DNA of 31,981 nucleotides from CAWHYG01 sp963833505 (GCA_963833505.1 CAWHYG010000014.1:1-31981); one strand, 5' to 3'; positions 21,041 to 29,038 are shown, counted from the first letter of the stretch. Numbers and translations: made by a program. Notes: generated by a model not told the origin, from the letters alone.

Positions 21041-21749
21041 GGCGGTCCTCCATGAAGTGCTTGGCCAGGTTGGACAGGCCGCGGGCCTTCCGGTCCCGGC
21101 CGGGGGTGCCGTCGCTGGCGGCCTCGACGGCGTCGTTGATCAACTGCTCCTGCTCGGGCGTGACGACGAACGACATCACCCTCGGGAGAACCTTCTCCTG
21201 CTCCTCCGCCTCCCCCTCCAGCAGCGCGGCGATCTCTTCGGCCGGGAATTCCAGAAGACTGTGCAAGTCCTCCAGCTGCTTGTCGGTCTCGGGGAGGAGA
21301 CCGGCCAGGTCATTCATGCTCATCTCCCCAAGAAGCTCGTGGAGCAACTGGGCCCGGCGGATCGGGATGTCCTGGCCTTGCAGGCGATTCAGCGTGGCGA
21401 GGAGCAGCTTCGCTTCCCGGTCGTCCACGTCCCAGACGTCGCAGCGGGCCTCGGAGTGACCGAGGTCCCGGAGGACGGCCACCCGGTGGTGCCCGTCCAG
21501 GACCTGGTATTTCCCTGGCTCTTCCGGATGGGGCCGCACCACCAGGAAGGGGTACCGGCCGGTCCGCTTGATGTGCGCCTTCAGCTTTTCCTGGAGTTCC
21601 TCGGACATGCTGTTGGCGTTCAGCGGGTGCGGGACGAGATGGTCCAGGGGGATCATCTGGGCGCCGATCCGGGATCCGAGGACGGTCCCGGTCGATCGGG
21701 GTTTCGAGTTCCGGTCTTCCATGCCGGCCGTCTGGCTTTCCTTGGACAT
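21012..21749 (-). CDS. ParB/Srx-domain protein
   Basis: This 245-residue protein has a ParB-like N-terminal nuclease/CTPase-type fold. IPLDHLVPHPLNANSM near 33-48 is the first motif; YQVLDGHHRVAVLRDLG near 81-97 contains the DGHHR phosphate-binding box. The remainder is acidic and helical and ends in a basic tail. Such proteins in phages can bind or nick DNA, or act with DNA-modifying enzymes. A classic plasmid-partition role is unlikely because no ParA is present. It overlaps the terminase small-subunit gene and follows a methyltransferase gene. Confidence 0.82.
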   Translation of the reverse strand: MSKESQTAGMEDRNSKPRSTGTVLGSRIGAQMIPLDHLVPHPLNANSMSEELQEKLKAHIKRTGRYPFLVVRPHPEEPGKYQVLDGHHRVAVLRDLGHSEARCDVWDVDDREAKLLLATLNRLQGQDIPIRRAQLLHELLGEMSMNDLAGLLPETDKQLEDLHSLLEFPAEEIAALLEGEAEEQEKVLPRVMSFVVTPEQEQLINDAVEAASDGTPGRDRKARGLSNLAKHFMEDRHAQVDVQDP

Positions 21750-21804
21750 CTCTGACTCCTTCCAGAATCGCTTCTACGTGTTCAAAACCAACGGTAGCCG
21801 TTGC

Positions 21805-22074
21805 TCACGGACACCGAGGCCCCGCGTCTTGGCTTGGAGCCTGCGTCGCTCCCGTTCCTGTGCGGAAACCACCCGAGGAGGCTTGATTTTCGAGCCAGTC
21901 CTTCGGGACCTCCACCTCGATCCCGTACCGGTCCACCCGCCGGACCTCCAACCCCTGTTCCCGGGCCAGCCGCTCCATCCGCCGCTTCATCACGCCGTCG
22001 CAGGTGTAGACCTGCCAGTGGGCCTCGTCGGCCGCGCGGGTGATGATCGTCTCCTGCTCGTATCGCTTCGTCAT
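21805..22074 (-). CDS. Small hypothetical protein (89 aa)
   Basis: The ATG at 22074 is preceded by AGGAGG. The protein begins MTKRYEQETIITRAADEAHW and contains DGVMKRRMERLAREQGLEV, a mixed alpha/beta pattern with charged helices. The tail after residue 68 is low-complexity. I do not recognise a family. It lies between the methyltransferase and ParB-like genes on the same strand and belongs to the same operon. Confidence 0.65.
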   Translation of the reverse strand: MTKRYEQETIITRAADEAHWQVYTCDGVMKRRMERLAREQGLEVRRVDRYGIEVEVPKDWLENQASSGGFRTGTGATQAPSQDAGPRCP

Positions 22075-22129
22075 GTCGACCTCCTGTCCTTCCCTGACTC
22101 CCGGCTGCCCCGACTTCCGTGGGGCGTCC

Positions 22130-23263
22130 CTACGGACCCGCCTCGTCCACCGCTTCCTGGAACTCGAAATGGGCCCAGCGCCGCTTTCCCGGCGGCGTGT
22201 CCCGCCGGAGGAGTCTCGCCAGCGCGTCCGGATCCCAGCCCACGACCAGAAACTCCCGATTCGTTTCCTTCTTCTCCGCCGTGGCCACCGCTGGCAGGTG
22301 CTGGTACTTGATGGCAATCGCCCGGGTGGACCGGCCGAGGCGGGCCATCTTCGCCTCCAGCTCCTCGATTCCGACCACGGCGTTGCCCAGGGACAGGATC
22401 CAGACCGGGATGTGTGTGGCACGGGCGAACAGCGTGTCCAGCATCTCGGCGCCGTTCCGGGCGGTGAACGGGCTGGTGGGACGGGATTGACCTTCCAGGA
22501 TCTGGTCGATCACGGCATATTCTCGTTCATAGCTCATGACCCCTGGGTATGGCGGGTCGAAGTAGGCGACGTCAGCGGCAATCTCCGGGAGCTTCTCCAG
22601 GACGCTCGCCTTGTACACCGTTGCTTGTCCCTGGAAGACGCCGGCGTTGATCTGCTGCGCGAGCTCCCACAGCTTGTCGGGCCGGGTGAGCCGCAGGCCG
22701 TCCACGTAGTGGTAGAGACAGGACTCCGTGATGCTCTCCAGCTCGCCCGTCGACAGCCGGTGGATGGTGCCTCCTCGGACCTGGGCCATGGGATGAGCCA
22801 GGAGCGCCACGCGCACGGCCAGAAGGCGCAGGAGGGCGGCACGGGCACGATCGGCCGTGGCCGCGGCCTGGGCTAGGGCCCGGTCCAACAGGCGCGCCTG
22901 TGGCGCCGTGAACACGCGGGGGGCGTAATCCCGTTCGATCCGCCCCGGCGGATCGTCCGTCGGCGCGGCCAGGCGCAGAACGTCCTGATAGGTCAGATGC
23001 ACCCGGTTGTTCTCGATCAGGGCCTGGCCCACGACGATCGCTCGTTCGGCGATGTCGGTGGCGATGACCTGCAGGCCCTGGGCCTTGGCGTATAAGCTGA
23101 CCGACCCGCCGCCCAGGAACCCGTCCAGGAACGTCAGGCCCGGCCAAAGGCGCCTTGGCAACAGTCGGTCCAGCTCGCGGAAAATCAGAGGACAGAGCCT
23201 TCTTTTCCCGCCCAAGTACGGCGGCAGTGCCGACCACAGGCCGAGCCTGCGCGTGCGCCGCAT
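22130..23263 (-). CDS. D12-class adenine-specific DNA methyltransferase
   Basis: The ATG at 23263 follows AAAGGAG; the longer open frame is spurious. In 377 residues the Dam-like order is seen: PPYLGGKRRL (14-23), the SAM-binding motif FLDGFLGGGS (45-54) and the catalytic DPPY at 236-239. The enzyme would methylate adenine in DNA, either protecting the mobile element from host restriction or marking its packaging or replication sites. It is larger than Dam owing to an alpha-helical insert near 105-200. It heads the minus-strand operon that ends with the terminase genes and is divergent from the small-gene operon. Confidence 0.87.
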   Translation of the reverse strand: MRRTRRLGLWSALPPYLGGKRRLCPLIFRELDRLLPRRLWPGLTFLDGFLGGGSVSLYAKAQGLQVIATDIAERAIVVGQALIENNRVHLTYQDVLRLAAPTDDPPGRIERDYAPRVFTAPQARLLDRALAQAAATADRARAALLRLLAVRVALLAHPMAQVRGGTIHRLSTGELESITESCLYHYVDGLRLTRPDKLWELAQQINAGVFQGQATVYKASVLEKLPEIAADVAYFDPPYPGVMSYEREYAVIDQILEGQSRPTSPFTARNGAEMLDTLFARATHIPVWILSLGNAVVGIEELEAKMARLGRSTRAIAIKYQHLPAVATAEKKETNREFLVVGWDPDALARLLRRDTPPGKRRWAHFEFQEAVDEAGP

Positions 23264-23369
23264 CTTTCTGCTCCTTTCAGCAACAAAGCCCTGGATGTCG
23301 TCCGCGCCGCAGCGCGATTGCTTGTGTTGCGCCGGGCACAGGGCTCGGCCGGAAACACGGAGGGCAACG
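23264..23369. promoter_or_regulatory. Divergent promoter region
   Basis: These 106 bp separate the methyltransferase gene (minus) from the five-gene plus-strand operon, so both promoters must lie here or overlap the genes. Ribosome sites AAAGGAG (minus) and GGAGGG (plus) are at its two ends. No confident sigma boxes or operator dyads were identified. Confidence 0.45.
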
Positions 23370-23783
23370 ATGAAGAAGCAAGCTGGACCGGCGCCGGCCA
23401 CCCGAGACGAGGCCGAGGCCGGCGCCCAGAACCGCCTGACCCCGGACGAGGTCTTGAGGACCGCGATCGCGGCCGACGCCAAGGCGGTCCTCACGGACCC
23501 CCGCTACACGATTGTCCGGAACCTCACCAGCCGGTACGAGGCCTACACTCACCAGCTCGAGTGGATGGCGACCAACCTGCGGGATGCTGTGTGCAAGAAC
23601 CGCGAGCAGGGGATCCCCGGGGTCTACGCCTCCATCGGATCCTCGTCTCTCTGGCAGGACGTCCCGAGGCTCGCCGCGCAGATCGAGGAACTTCGCGACG
23701 TGCTTCGGTCGATGGTGCGCAAGGTCGACGACCCCAACGCCGCGCCGCTGGATGCGGTCATCCACCGGATCCTTCCCGAGTAA
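23370..23783 (+). CDS. Hypothetical protein (137 aa), first gene of small operon
   Basis: The ATG at 23370 follows GGAGG. The N-terminus MKKQAGPAPATRDEAEAG is flexible. The rest looks helical, with SRYEAYTHQLEWMATNLRDA and LAAQIEELRDVLRSMVRKV, and might form a coiled coil. I recognise no domain. It starts a run of five same-strand genes with short gaps and good ribosome sites. Position next to terminase and replication genes suggests a phage or satellite accessory protein. Confidence 0.65.
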   Translation: MKKQAGPAPATRDEAEAGAQNRLTPDEVLRTAIAADAKAVLTDPRYTIVRNLTSRYEAYTHQLEWMATNLRDAVCKNREQGIPGVYASIGSSSLWQDVPRLAAQIEELRDVLRSMVRKVDDPNAAPLDAVIHRILPE

Positions 23784-23807
23784 CGACCGGGAGAAAGGCA
23801 GCACACG

Positions 23808-24071
23808 ATGTACCGAGACATGAGCCGCGCCGCCCGCCGGGTGGAGGCGGAACGGATCCGGAACCAAACCACACCCCGCAACGACCCGACCGGCGCATTC
23901 GCCGCGGCGGTCGAGGAGATCCGCGAGGTCACGGGGAAGATCCTCGAGGCCGCAGACGACCATCTCGGAGTGGATCCCGACAACGTGCATTGGGGCCACG
24001 TCGGTGACGCCAACCGGATCCTGGCGGCGCTCCGCGAGACCCTCGCGATCATTCAAGGCACCAACGTCTAA
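23808..24071 (+). CDS. Hypothetical protein (87 aa)
   Basis: The ATG at 23808 lies 24 nt after the previous gene, with GGGAGAAAGG upstream. The protein is mostly alpha-helical (FAAAVEEIREVTGKILEAA, then ANRILAALRETLAII). It begins MYRDM, like the next gene (MYRDL), which hints at duplication of at least the start region. No family is recognised. Confidence 0.6.
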   Translation: MYRDMSRAARRVEAERIRNQTTPRNDPTGAFAAAVEEIREVTGKILEAADDHLGVDPDNVHWGHVGDANRILAALRETLAIIQGTNV

Positions 24072-24089
24072 CCCACGGAGGAAGGCAGG

Positions 24090-24326
24090 ATGTACCGAGA
24101 CCTGATCCGCGAGATCGCCGCCGAGCTCGGGCACGTGGGGGCAGACCCGTACGTGCTCGAGGGCTGGCTGCGCATGGATCCCGACACCGGAAACACCCGC
24201 TGCCTGGACGGCATGAGCCGCGCCGCCATGAAGCGAAACCTCCGGGAGATCCTGGCTGAGCTGGCGACCGTCCCGACGGCGCAGGCCGAACGGATCGCCG
24301 AGTCGATCATGGGACCGAGGAGGTGA
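24090..24326 (+). CDS. Hypothetical protein (78 aa)
   Basis: The ATG follows CGGAGGAAGG. The protein is a short helical one (LIREIAAELGHVGADPYVLE, then REILAELATVPTAQAERIAE). It shares the MYRD start with its upstream neighbour. The C-terminal MGPRR codons supply the Shine-Dalgarno for the next gene, whose start is only 3 nt away. The function is unknown. Confidence 0.6.
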   Translation: MYRDLIREIAAELGHVGADPYVLEGWLRMDPDTGNTRCLDGMSRAAMKRNLREILAELATVPTAQAERIAESIMGPRR

Positions 24327-24329
24327 CGG

Positions 24330-24641
24330 ATACAGACCATCCAAACCAAGAACCGCGAATGGGGCTTCTACGGGACCTGCGTTCGCGCCGGCGGCGACGC
24401 GGATCTTCTGTGGAGTGAGGCCGTCCGGATCTTGACCGACCCGGAAGGCCGGTTCCGCTTCGAGCCCGAGGTCGCCCGCGACCTGCTCGACTCCGCCTGG
24501 GGTCGGCACCTCGCCGACAACTGCGTCGGGCTCGAGATCGAAGACGTGATCGAGAACCTCGTCCTGGACCGGAAGTGGATGAAGAGCACGCTCGAGTTCA
24601 CCCAGGCGATCGTGCTCGCCCGGGCCGACAACGGCCGCTGA
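24330..24641 (+). CDS. Hypothetical protein (103 aa) with apparent ATA start
   Basis: The frame is clearly coding from QTIQTKNREWGFYGTC through LLWSEAVRILTDPEGRF to WMKSTLEFTQAIVLARADN. The codon at the right distance (6 nt) from GAGGAGG is ATA at 24330, where ATG would be expected. The first conventional alternative, a TTG at 24432, would remove a third of the protein. I therefore annotate from the ATA and suspect either a true rare start or a base-call error. I recognise no family. Confidence 0.6.
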   Translation: MQTIQTKNREWGFYGTCVRAGGDADLLWSEAVRILTDPEGRFRFEPEVARDLLDSAWGRHLADNCVGLEIEDVIENLVLDRKWMKSTLEFTQAIVLARADNGR

Positions 24642-24686
24642 AACAACCAGACGCGGGGCGCGTCCCCGCGAGAAGGAGAAGTCGAA

Positions 24687-25145
24687 ATGTCCAAGAAGAA
24701 CGAGTCCAAGAAGGCCGCCAGCACGAACGGGGCTGGCGACGAGAGCAAGCAGCCCGCCGCGATCGCGAAGAGTGTGAAAGCGACCCGGAAGCATACCGCG
24801 ACCCCGGAGGATTCGCCGGTCGAGCTGATCGTCGACCGCGAAGGGATCCATCGCGTCGAGCCCGAAACGGCGCCGGCCGAGCAGCCGCCCGCGAACGTCA
24901 AGGCGCCGGCCGCCGCGAAGCCGAAGCCAGCCGAGACCGGAGGCGCACCTCTTCAGGAAGACGATAGCGACGACCTCTGCGTGTTCGCCTTCAGGCTGAC
25001 CCGGGCTGAGCGGGACCTGATCCACGAGGCCGCCGGATCGGCCAAGGCGAGCAAGTTCGTCCGGGAGCTGTCGGTCGCCGCTGCACGCAGAGACGGGGAC
25101 GCCATCCAGCGGATCGTCGCCGGGCTCCAACTGGCCGATCGGTAG
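24687..25145 (+). CDS. Small protein with C-terminal ribbon-helix-helix-like region
   Basis: The ATG is preceded by AAGGAGAAG. Of 152 residues, the first 90 or so are a disordered lysine-, alanine- and proline-rich leader. The C-terminus (VFAFRLTRAERDLIHEAA, then ASKFVRELSVAAARR) resembles the ribbon-helix-helix domain of MobC-like plasmid mobilisation and phage regulatory proteins. It may bind DNA. It is the last gene of the plus-strand operon and is convergent with the primase gene across a large stem-loop. Confidence 0.65.
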   Translation: MSKKNESKKAASTNGAGDESKQPAAIAKSVKATRKHTATPEDSPVELIVDREGIHRVEPETAPAEQPPANVKAPAAAKPKPAETGGAPLQEDDSDDLCVFAFRLTRAERDLIHEAAGSAKASKFVRELSVAAARRDGDAIQRIVAGLQLADR

Positions 25146-25449
25146 CGAGTCCGCCCGACCCGCCGACCACCCTCGGGCAGACGCACCGGGGGTTGGTCGT
25201 TGGGCTGTGCTCCATCCCCCACAAGCTCTTCGTATGAGAGCGGCCCCTCCGTCACCCGACGGCTCCTGGACCGACGCGTCCATCGAACCAGCCGCAACGC
25301 CCACGAGGTCTGTGGCCGGCTCACGGACGCCGTCTGGCAGGGGGTGCGGAGGGTGGCAGGGGGTGTTCCAGAAACTCTCCTCACGAGAGAGTTCCGAGGA
25401 AAAGTTTCTGGAACTGCCTCCGCACCCCCTGCCAGCGAAAAGCTGCGCA
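25146..25449. other. Convergent intergenic region with large stem-loop
   Basis: These 304 bp lie between the convergent ends of the small-gene operon and the primase gene. The left part (25146-25333) shows nothing clear. The right part is occupied by the nested inverted repeat at 25334-25435, whose outer arm ends 15 bp from the primase stop codon. Confidence 0.6.
25334..25435. repeat. Nested 19-bp and 12-bp inverted repeats, long hairpin
   Basis: The outer arms 25334-25352 and 25417-25435 are perfect 19-bp complements (CTGGCAGGGGGTGCGGAGG). After a 12-nt one-sided bulge, the inner arms 25365-25376 and 25403-25414 are perfect for 12 bp. The loop itself contains CTCTC-ctcac-GAGAG. The bulge repeats GGCAGGGGGTG from the outer arm. 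It could be a bidirectional terminator, a structured RNA or an origin-type element. Confidence 0.85.
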
Positions 25450-27858
25450 TCAAGAAACCTCCTCCGTCGGCGACCACGAGGGGTCCTCCTGGACCAGTCG
25501 GATGCCCTGCCAGAAGAGGGACCCGCGGTTGGGGCGTTGACCGGCCCGCTGTTCTAGCCCCTTGTTCTCCAAGCGCTTCTTGAAGTCCTTCACCGACAGA
25601 GGGTGGCGCTCCCCGTTCGCCTGGCACCACGCCGTGAAGGCGTCGTAAAGCTGCGCGGCGCCGACCCGGTACTCCTCCGCCAGCACCGCCCCAGACGGCG
25701 GCTCCTTCTCTGTCCGCTCGGCCAGAAAGTTGGCCACGAGATCCTGCTCTTCCCGGTACGCGGCGGTCGCCTTGCGTACCTCTGGAGGCGGTCCCAGGCC
25801 CTTCTCCTGGTAGAGGACCGCACCTCGAACGGCCCAGGCGAGAATCCCGGGTAGCTCCCCCCTCAGGGTCTCCTGCAGGTCCGGGTCAATCTGATCCGGC
25901 GGGATGGTCACCGTGAACGGGATCAGCCGGACGCGATTCCAGAAAGCCCCGCAGTCGCCGGCCTGAGGCAAGTGATTTGTGCCGATCCACAGTTTGTGCG
26001 TGGGCTTGAAGTCGAAGGGCTTGGCGTACTTGTGGCACCCCGTCAGAGTGTCTCCGCCAGTCACCGCCTTTATGAACGCCTCGGAGAACCGCTGCCCGTC
26101 TTCCAGTTCGGTGGCCGAGACGAACCGCGCCCCTTTCAAACGCGCGATCTCCGGAGTGGGAGCATTTCCACTCGGCTTGTACTGCACCATCAGCGCCTCG
26201 GCCGGCGTCCGCTGCGCGTACTCCCCGAGGAGCGTCATCACGGTTTCGATGAACACGGTTTTGCCGTTGCTCCCAAGGCCGTGCAGGAGGAAGAAGCTTC
26301 GATCCGTCGTGTCCCCGGTCAGCGAGTAGCCGACTGCTCTTTGCAGCCAGTCCGCGGTCTCGTTGTTCGGCATGACCTCCGAGGCGAACTGCATCCACCG
26401 CAGACACTGGGCGGTAGGGTCGTACGCGATGTCGATCCCCTTGGTGATCAAGTCCTCGCGCCGGCTGTCCATCAGGTTGCCTGTGCGAAGGTCAAGGGTT
26501 CCGTTCCCGCAGGATAACAGCCAAGGATTCCGATCAAGTGCTTCGGGTTCCACCGCGATCCCCGGTTCGGACCTCGCCATGAGGAGCATCGCGGCTTGCC
26601 CCTTCGCCATGGACGACTGTTTCGCCCACTTGGACAGCGCCTGCTGCTCATCAAGGCTCCTTGCATTACCTGCTTCGAAGTGTATCCGTCGGGCAACTTC
26701 CTTCGCCCACCGTTCGGCCTGGAAGGTGTTGTCGGTTCTCCAGCGTTGGCCGGTCCACACCAGCCACGAGTTGAACGCCCTATACCAACGCAGGTTCTCC
26801 CCGTACTGCTCCGCGAGTCGGTGTCCGTTGGCAATATCCGTGCACCTGAGCTCGATCGAGCCCGGGTCGTCGTCGTCCCCACTCGGTGGCGGGACGTCTT
26901 CGTCGGGGAGTGGTTCTGTCCCGAACTCCACGCTCGGGGCCGGCGCGCCGCATGCATCGCATCCGCCGTTCGAGCCCCCGAAAGCCCTCTCGATGGTCAC
27001 CGCGCCGTACGTCCGTCCATCCCCGAAGTGAGGACGATCCCATTTCGGACGATAAAGTGCCGAACGCCTGAAAAGCCGGTCGATCCGCGGCGCATCCCCG
27101 TGCGTCCAGAAGGCCAGGTGCGAGCATAGAGCCAGATCCGCTTCGCTCTGAGAGTCATAGGCGCTGAAATCACCAGCGTCGAACAGCTGCGCAAACCGGT
27201 CTCCGTTCTTCGCCTTGCGGGCCTTGTCGATGAGCCCGTGGTCGTCGGGTTCCACACCACCACGCACAAACGCGTCCGCGGCAGCGGATGAGGTCGTCTC
27301 GTTTCCCGAAGTTCCGAAAACTTCGGCGTGCAACGCGTTGACCTGCTCCTGCCGGTCCCCGATTGTCAGGGGCGTTCCCTCGAGGTGGTCGCCCGTCACA
27401 CAGAAGAAACGGGCACGATCGTACATTTCGATCCGGCCCTTGCGGCGGCGGCCCGCGGGGAGCTTTCCCTGCACAATGACATGCAGACCGGTGCCGGAAG
27501 GCGACACCTCGGTGTACGAGTCCAGCTCAGTGATGATCTCTTGGGCCCAAGGCTCGACGCTTCCGGTCTCAGGGTTGCGGCACCGGTCGAGGTCGATTCC
27601 CGTGAAGGGATCTTCCGGCGAGAACACGAACCCTACTCCGTCAAAGGAGCCGTTTTCGCACGCCGCGCGCGCGACATCGAAGGATGTCCAGGACTCCAAA
27701 CACGTGGTGCTGGCTGGTCGAGTCGTTCGAGGATCGTAGGGGACCTTCGTCGGCATCTCCTTGCCTGGGCGCTCTTCACGACGCCAGGCAACCCACTGCG
27801 GCCGCGTGCGAAGTTCGGGCGGCACCCCATTGCGTTCGGTCCCCATCGTTCCCATCAT
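25450..27858 (-). CDS. Primase-polymerase / SF3-type helicase replication protein
   Basis: This 802-residue protein starts at an ATG overlapping the previous gene's stop as ATGA; the longer frame to 28416 is shadow. The N-terminal part matches NrS-1-like primase-polymerases: GVGFVFSPEDPFTGIDLD with the metal-binding D89 and D91, then SPSGTGLHVIV with H126. After a linker and an acidic stretch comes a D5/P4-type helicase: GLGSNGKT at 527-534 (Walker A), SATELEDGQ near 581 (Walker B-like), WIGTNHLP near 624-631 (sensor) and an arginine finger at R642. Such proteins both prime and unwind DNA and are sufficient to start replication of phages, satellites and plasmids. Confidence 0.9.
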   Translation of the reverse strand: MMGTMGTERNGVPPELRTRPQWVAWRREERPGKEMPTKVPYDPRTTRPASTTCLESWTSFDVARAACENGSFDGVGFVFSPEDPFTGIDLDRCRNPETGSVEPWAQEIITELDSYTEVSPSGTGLHVIVQGKLPAGRRRKGRIEMYDRARFFCVTGDHLEGTPLTIGDRQEQVNALHAEVFGTSGNETTSSAAADAFVRGGVEPDDHGLIDKARKAKNGDRFAQLFDAGDFSAYDSQSEADLALCSHLAFWTHGDAPRIDRLFRRSALYRPKWDRPHFGDGRTYGAVTIERAFGGSNGGCDACGAPAPSVEFGTEPLPDEDVPPPSGDDDDPGSIELRCTDIANGHRLAEQYGENLRWYRAFNSWLVWTGQRWRTDNTFQAERWAKEVARRIHFEAGNARSLDEQQALSKWAKQSSMAKGQAAMLLMARSEPGIAVEPEALDRNPWLLSCGNGTLDLRTGNLMDSRREDLITKGIDIAYDPTAQCLRWMQFASEVMPNNETADWLQRAVGYSLTGDTTDRSFFLLHGLGSNGKTVFIETVMTLLGEYAQRTPAEALMVQYKPSGNAPTPEIARLKGARFVSATELEDGQRFSEAFIKAVTGGDTLTGCHKYAKPFDFKPTHKLWIGTNHLPQAGDCGAFWNRVRLIPFTVTIPPDQIDPDLQETLRGELPGILAWAVRGAVLYQEKGLGPPPEVRKATAAYREEQDLVANFLAERTEKEPPSGAVLAEEYRVGAAQLYDAFTAWCQANGERHPLSVKDFKKRLENKGLEQRAGQRPNRGSLFWQGIRLVQEDPSWSPTEEVS

Positions 27859-28223
27859 GGCCTGCGCTGCTCGCGCCCCACGGGATTCGTGGGAGCGCTC
27901 TCTTCGACGACCATGGAAATGGGAAGGCCGTTCTTGACGTCGAGCCGGCGAATGACCCCGTCCCGGATCTGACTGAGTTGAAGGAGCAGCTCGATCACCT
28001 CCGTCCGAACAGTGAAGTCGCCGGCTGGAATCTCCGCGCGTGCTCCGGTGTCGCGGCCGAGCTTGACCGAGCGGAGCACCCGTGGCATCGGTTGAAGCAC
28101 CGGCTCTCCCTTTCGGACCTTGAGGTCCAGGACCTGGCCGAATTCGATGCTCTGAATGAGTTGTACAAGCTGTCGACGCGCTGCCGAGAGCGAGGACGTT
28201 CGAAGTGCCCTCATCGCCATCAC
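27855..28223 (-). CDS. Hypothetical protein (122 aa) coupled to primase gene
   Basis: It overlaps both neighbours by ATGA-type junctions (XRE gene upstream, primase gene downstream), which is strong evidence that it is real. The sequence includes ARRQLVQLIQSIEFGQVLDL and FTVRTEVIELLLQLSQIRDG, suggesting a small alpha/beta fold. I recognise no family. A role in replication control is plausible only from its position. Confidence 0.65.
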   Translation of the reverse strand: MMAMRALRTSSLSAARRQLVQLIQSIEFGQVLDLKVRKGEPVLQPMPRVLRSVKLGRDTGARAEIPAGDFTVRTEVIELLLQLSQIRDGVIRRLDVKNGLPISMVVEESAPTNPVGREQRRP

Positions 28224-28486
28224 CTCGTCGCTCTGGCGGCCGACGCCAGGTGTGTGCTCTGGTACTCGTCGTCTTCCGAGATGTCGGGGAACAAGACGTC
28301 CGGACTCTCCCGAAGCGCCTTGGCCATGGCCTCGACGACCCGTGAAGATGGACGTGCTCGGCCGTTGAGGACCGACGACAGGCAGGCGTAGGAGAGATCG
28401 GCGGCTCTCGCCGCATCAGCGATGGTGAGCCCGCGCCGCCGAATTCTCTCCTTCAGGTTCTGTCGAACGTGATAGTGGCTGTTCAT
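28220..28486 (-). CDS. XRE-family helix-turn-helix regulator
   Basis: This 88-residue protein is nearly all a Cro/CI-type helix-turn-helix: LKERIRRRGLTIADAARAAD, then LSYACLSSVLNGRARPS and VVEAMAKALRESPDVLF. The ATG has AAGGAG ahead, and that site is the arm of an inverted repeat (28491-28523). It heads the operon for the 122-residue protein and the primase, so it may control element replication, perhaps by autoregulation. Confidence 0.88.
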   Translation of the reverse strand: MNSHYHVRQNLKERIRRRGLTIADAARAADLSYACLSSVLNGRARPSSRVVEAMAKALRESPDVLFPDISEDDEYQSTHLASAARATR

Positions 28487-28490
28487 CCGC

Positions 28491-28523
28491 GCTCTCCTTC
28501 TTGATGGTGATGCTAAGGAGAGC
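28491..28523. promoter_or_regulatory. Inverted repeat over XRE-gene ribosome site, possible operator
   Basis: Perfect 9-bp arms GCTCTCCTT (28491-28499) and AAGGAGAGC (28515-28523) are separated by 15 nt. On the minus strand the copy nearest the gene contains the AAGGAG Shine-Dalgarno of the XRE gene. It could be a repressor operator or an mRNA hairpin hiding the ribosome site. Confidence 0.55.
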
Positions 28524-28600
28524 GTGCGCGTGTGCGCTTACGAACTCAACCGCAAGCTAATACATCACAGTAGTTTAGGACATCCAGGTAGGAAAAACTC

Positions 28601-29038
28601 CTACCGTCGTGTCCAACGCTCGCGATCCCGCAAAATGCGCCGGATCGTACGAGTACTGAGCGGTTTGCCGTCGGGTTTCGGCGGAACGGCCCTTGCCGCC
28701 TCGGCCTCGGCCTCCGCGTGGCTCCATTTCGGCTGGCCATCCGGCGTTTTGTCTTGGAGCAGGAAGTCAAAGGTGTCGCAGATCCGCCGATTGCGGGCTA
28801 CCTTGTAGGGGATGGACTTTGACAGATCCCAAACGGGAGGCATCGGCGGGGCGAACCCCCTGAGCGGTACCCATATCAGCGTGCCGTTGGCCAAGCGGAT
28901 TCGCGCGCCCCGCCAGTACGGGGCCGACAACATCTTCATGATGTCAGGCGGCTGCGTCCAGAGCGCATTCAACTCGTTGTACGCGGGGTCCTCGTCCCGA
29001 CTCGGCTTCATGATCTTGCGCTTCAGATGGCTGGACAT
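28601..29038 (-). CDS. Hypothetical protein (145 aa)
   Basis: It starts at the ATG at 29038, with GAGGGAG upstream. The protein contains YWRGARIRLANGTLIWVPL and a basic C-terminus (LSTRTIRRILRDRERWTRR) that resembles a DNA-binding helix. The middle is alanine- and glutamate-rich. I do not recognise a family. It lies in the same orientation as the replication genes, 115 bp upstream of the XRE gene. Confidence 0.6.
   Translation of the reverse strand: MSSHLKRKIMKPSRDEDPAYNELNALWTQPPDIMKMLSAPYWRGARIRLANGTLIWVPLRGFAPPMPPVWDLSKSIPYKVARNRRICDTFDFLLQDKTPDGQPKWSHAEAEAEAARAVPPKPDGKPLSTRTIRRILRDRERWTRR

Noticed and set aside
21012..21749. Plasmid partition system
   Set aside because: Only a ParB-like domain is present; no ParA ATPase or parS-like cluster, and the gene overlaps terminase genes.
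23277..25304. 675-residue minus-strand frame opposite the small-gene operon
   Set aside because: The plus strand has five frames with good ribosome sites; the long frame has no domain and reflects GC bias.
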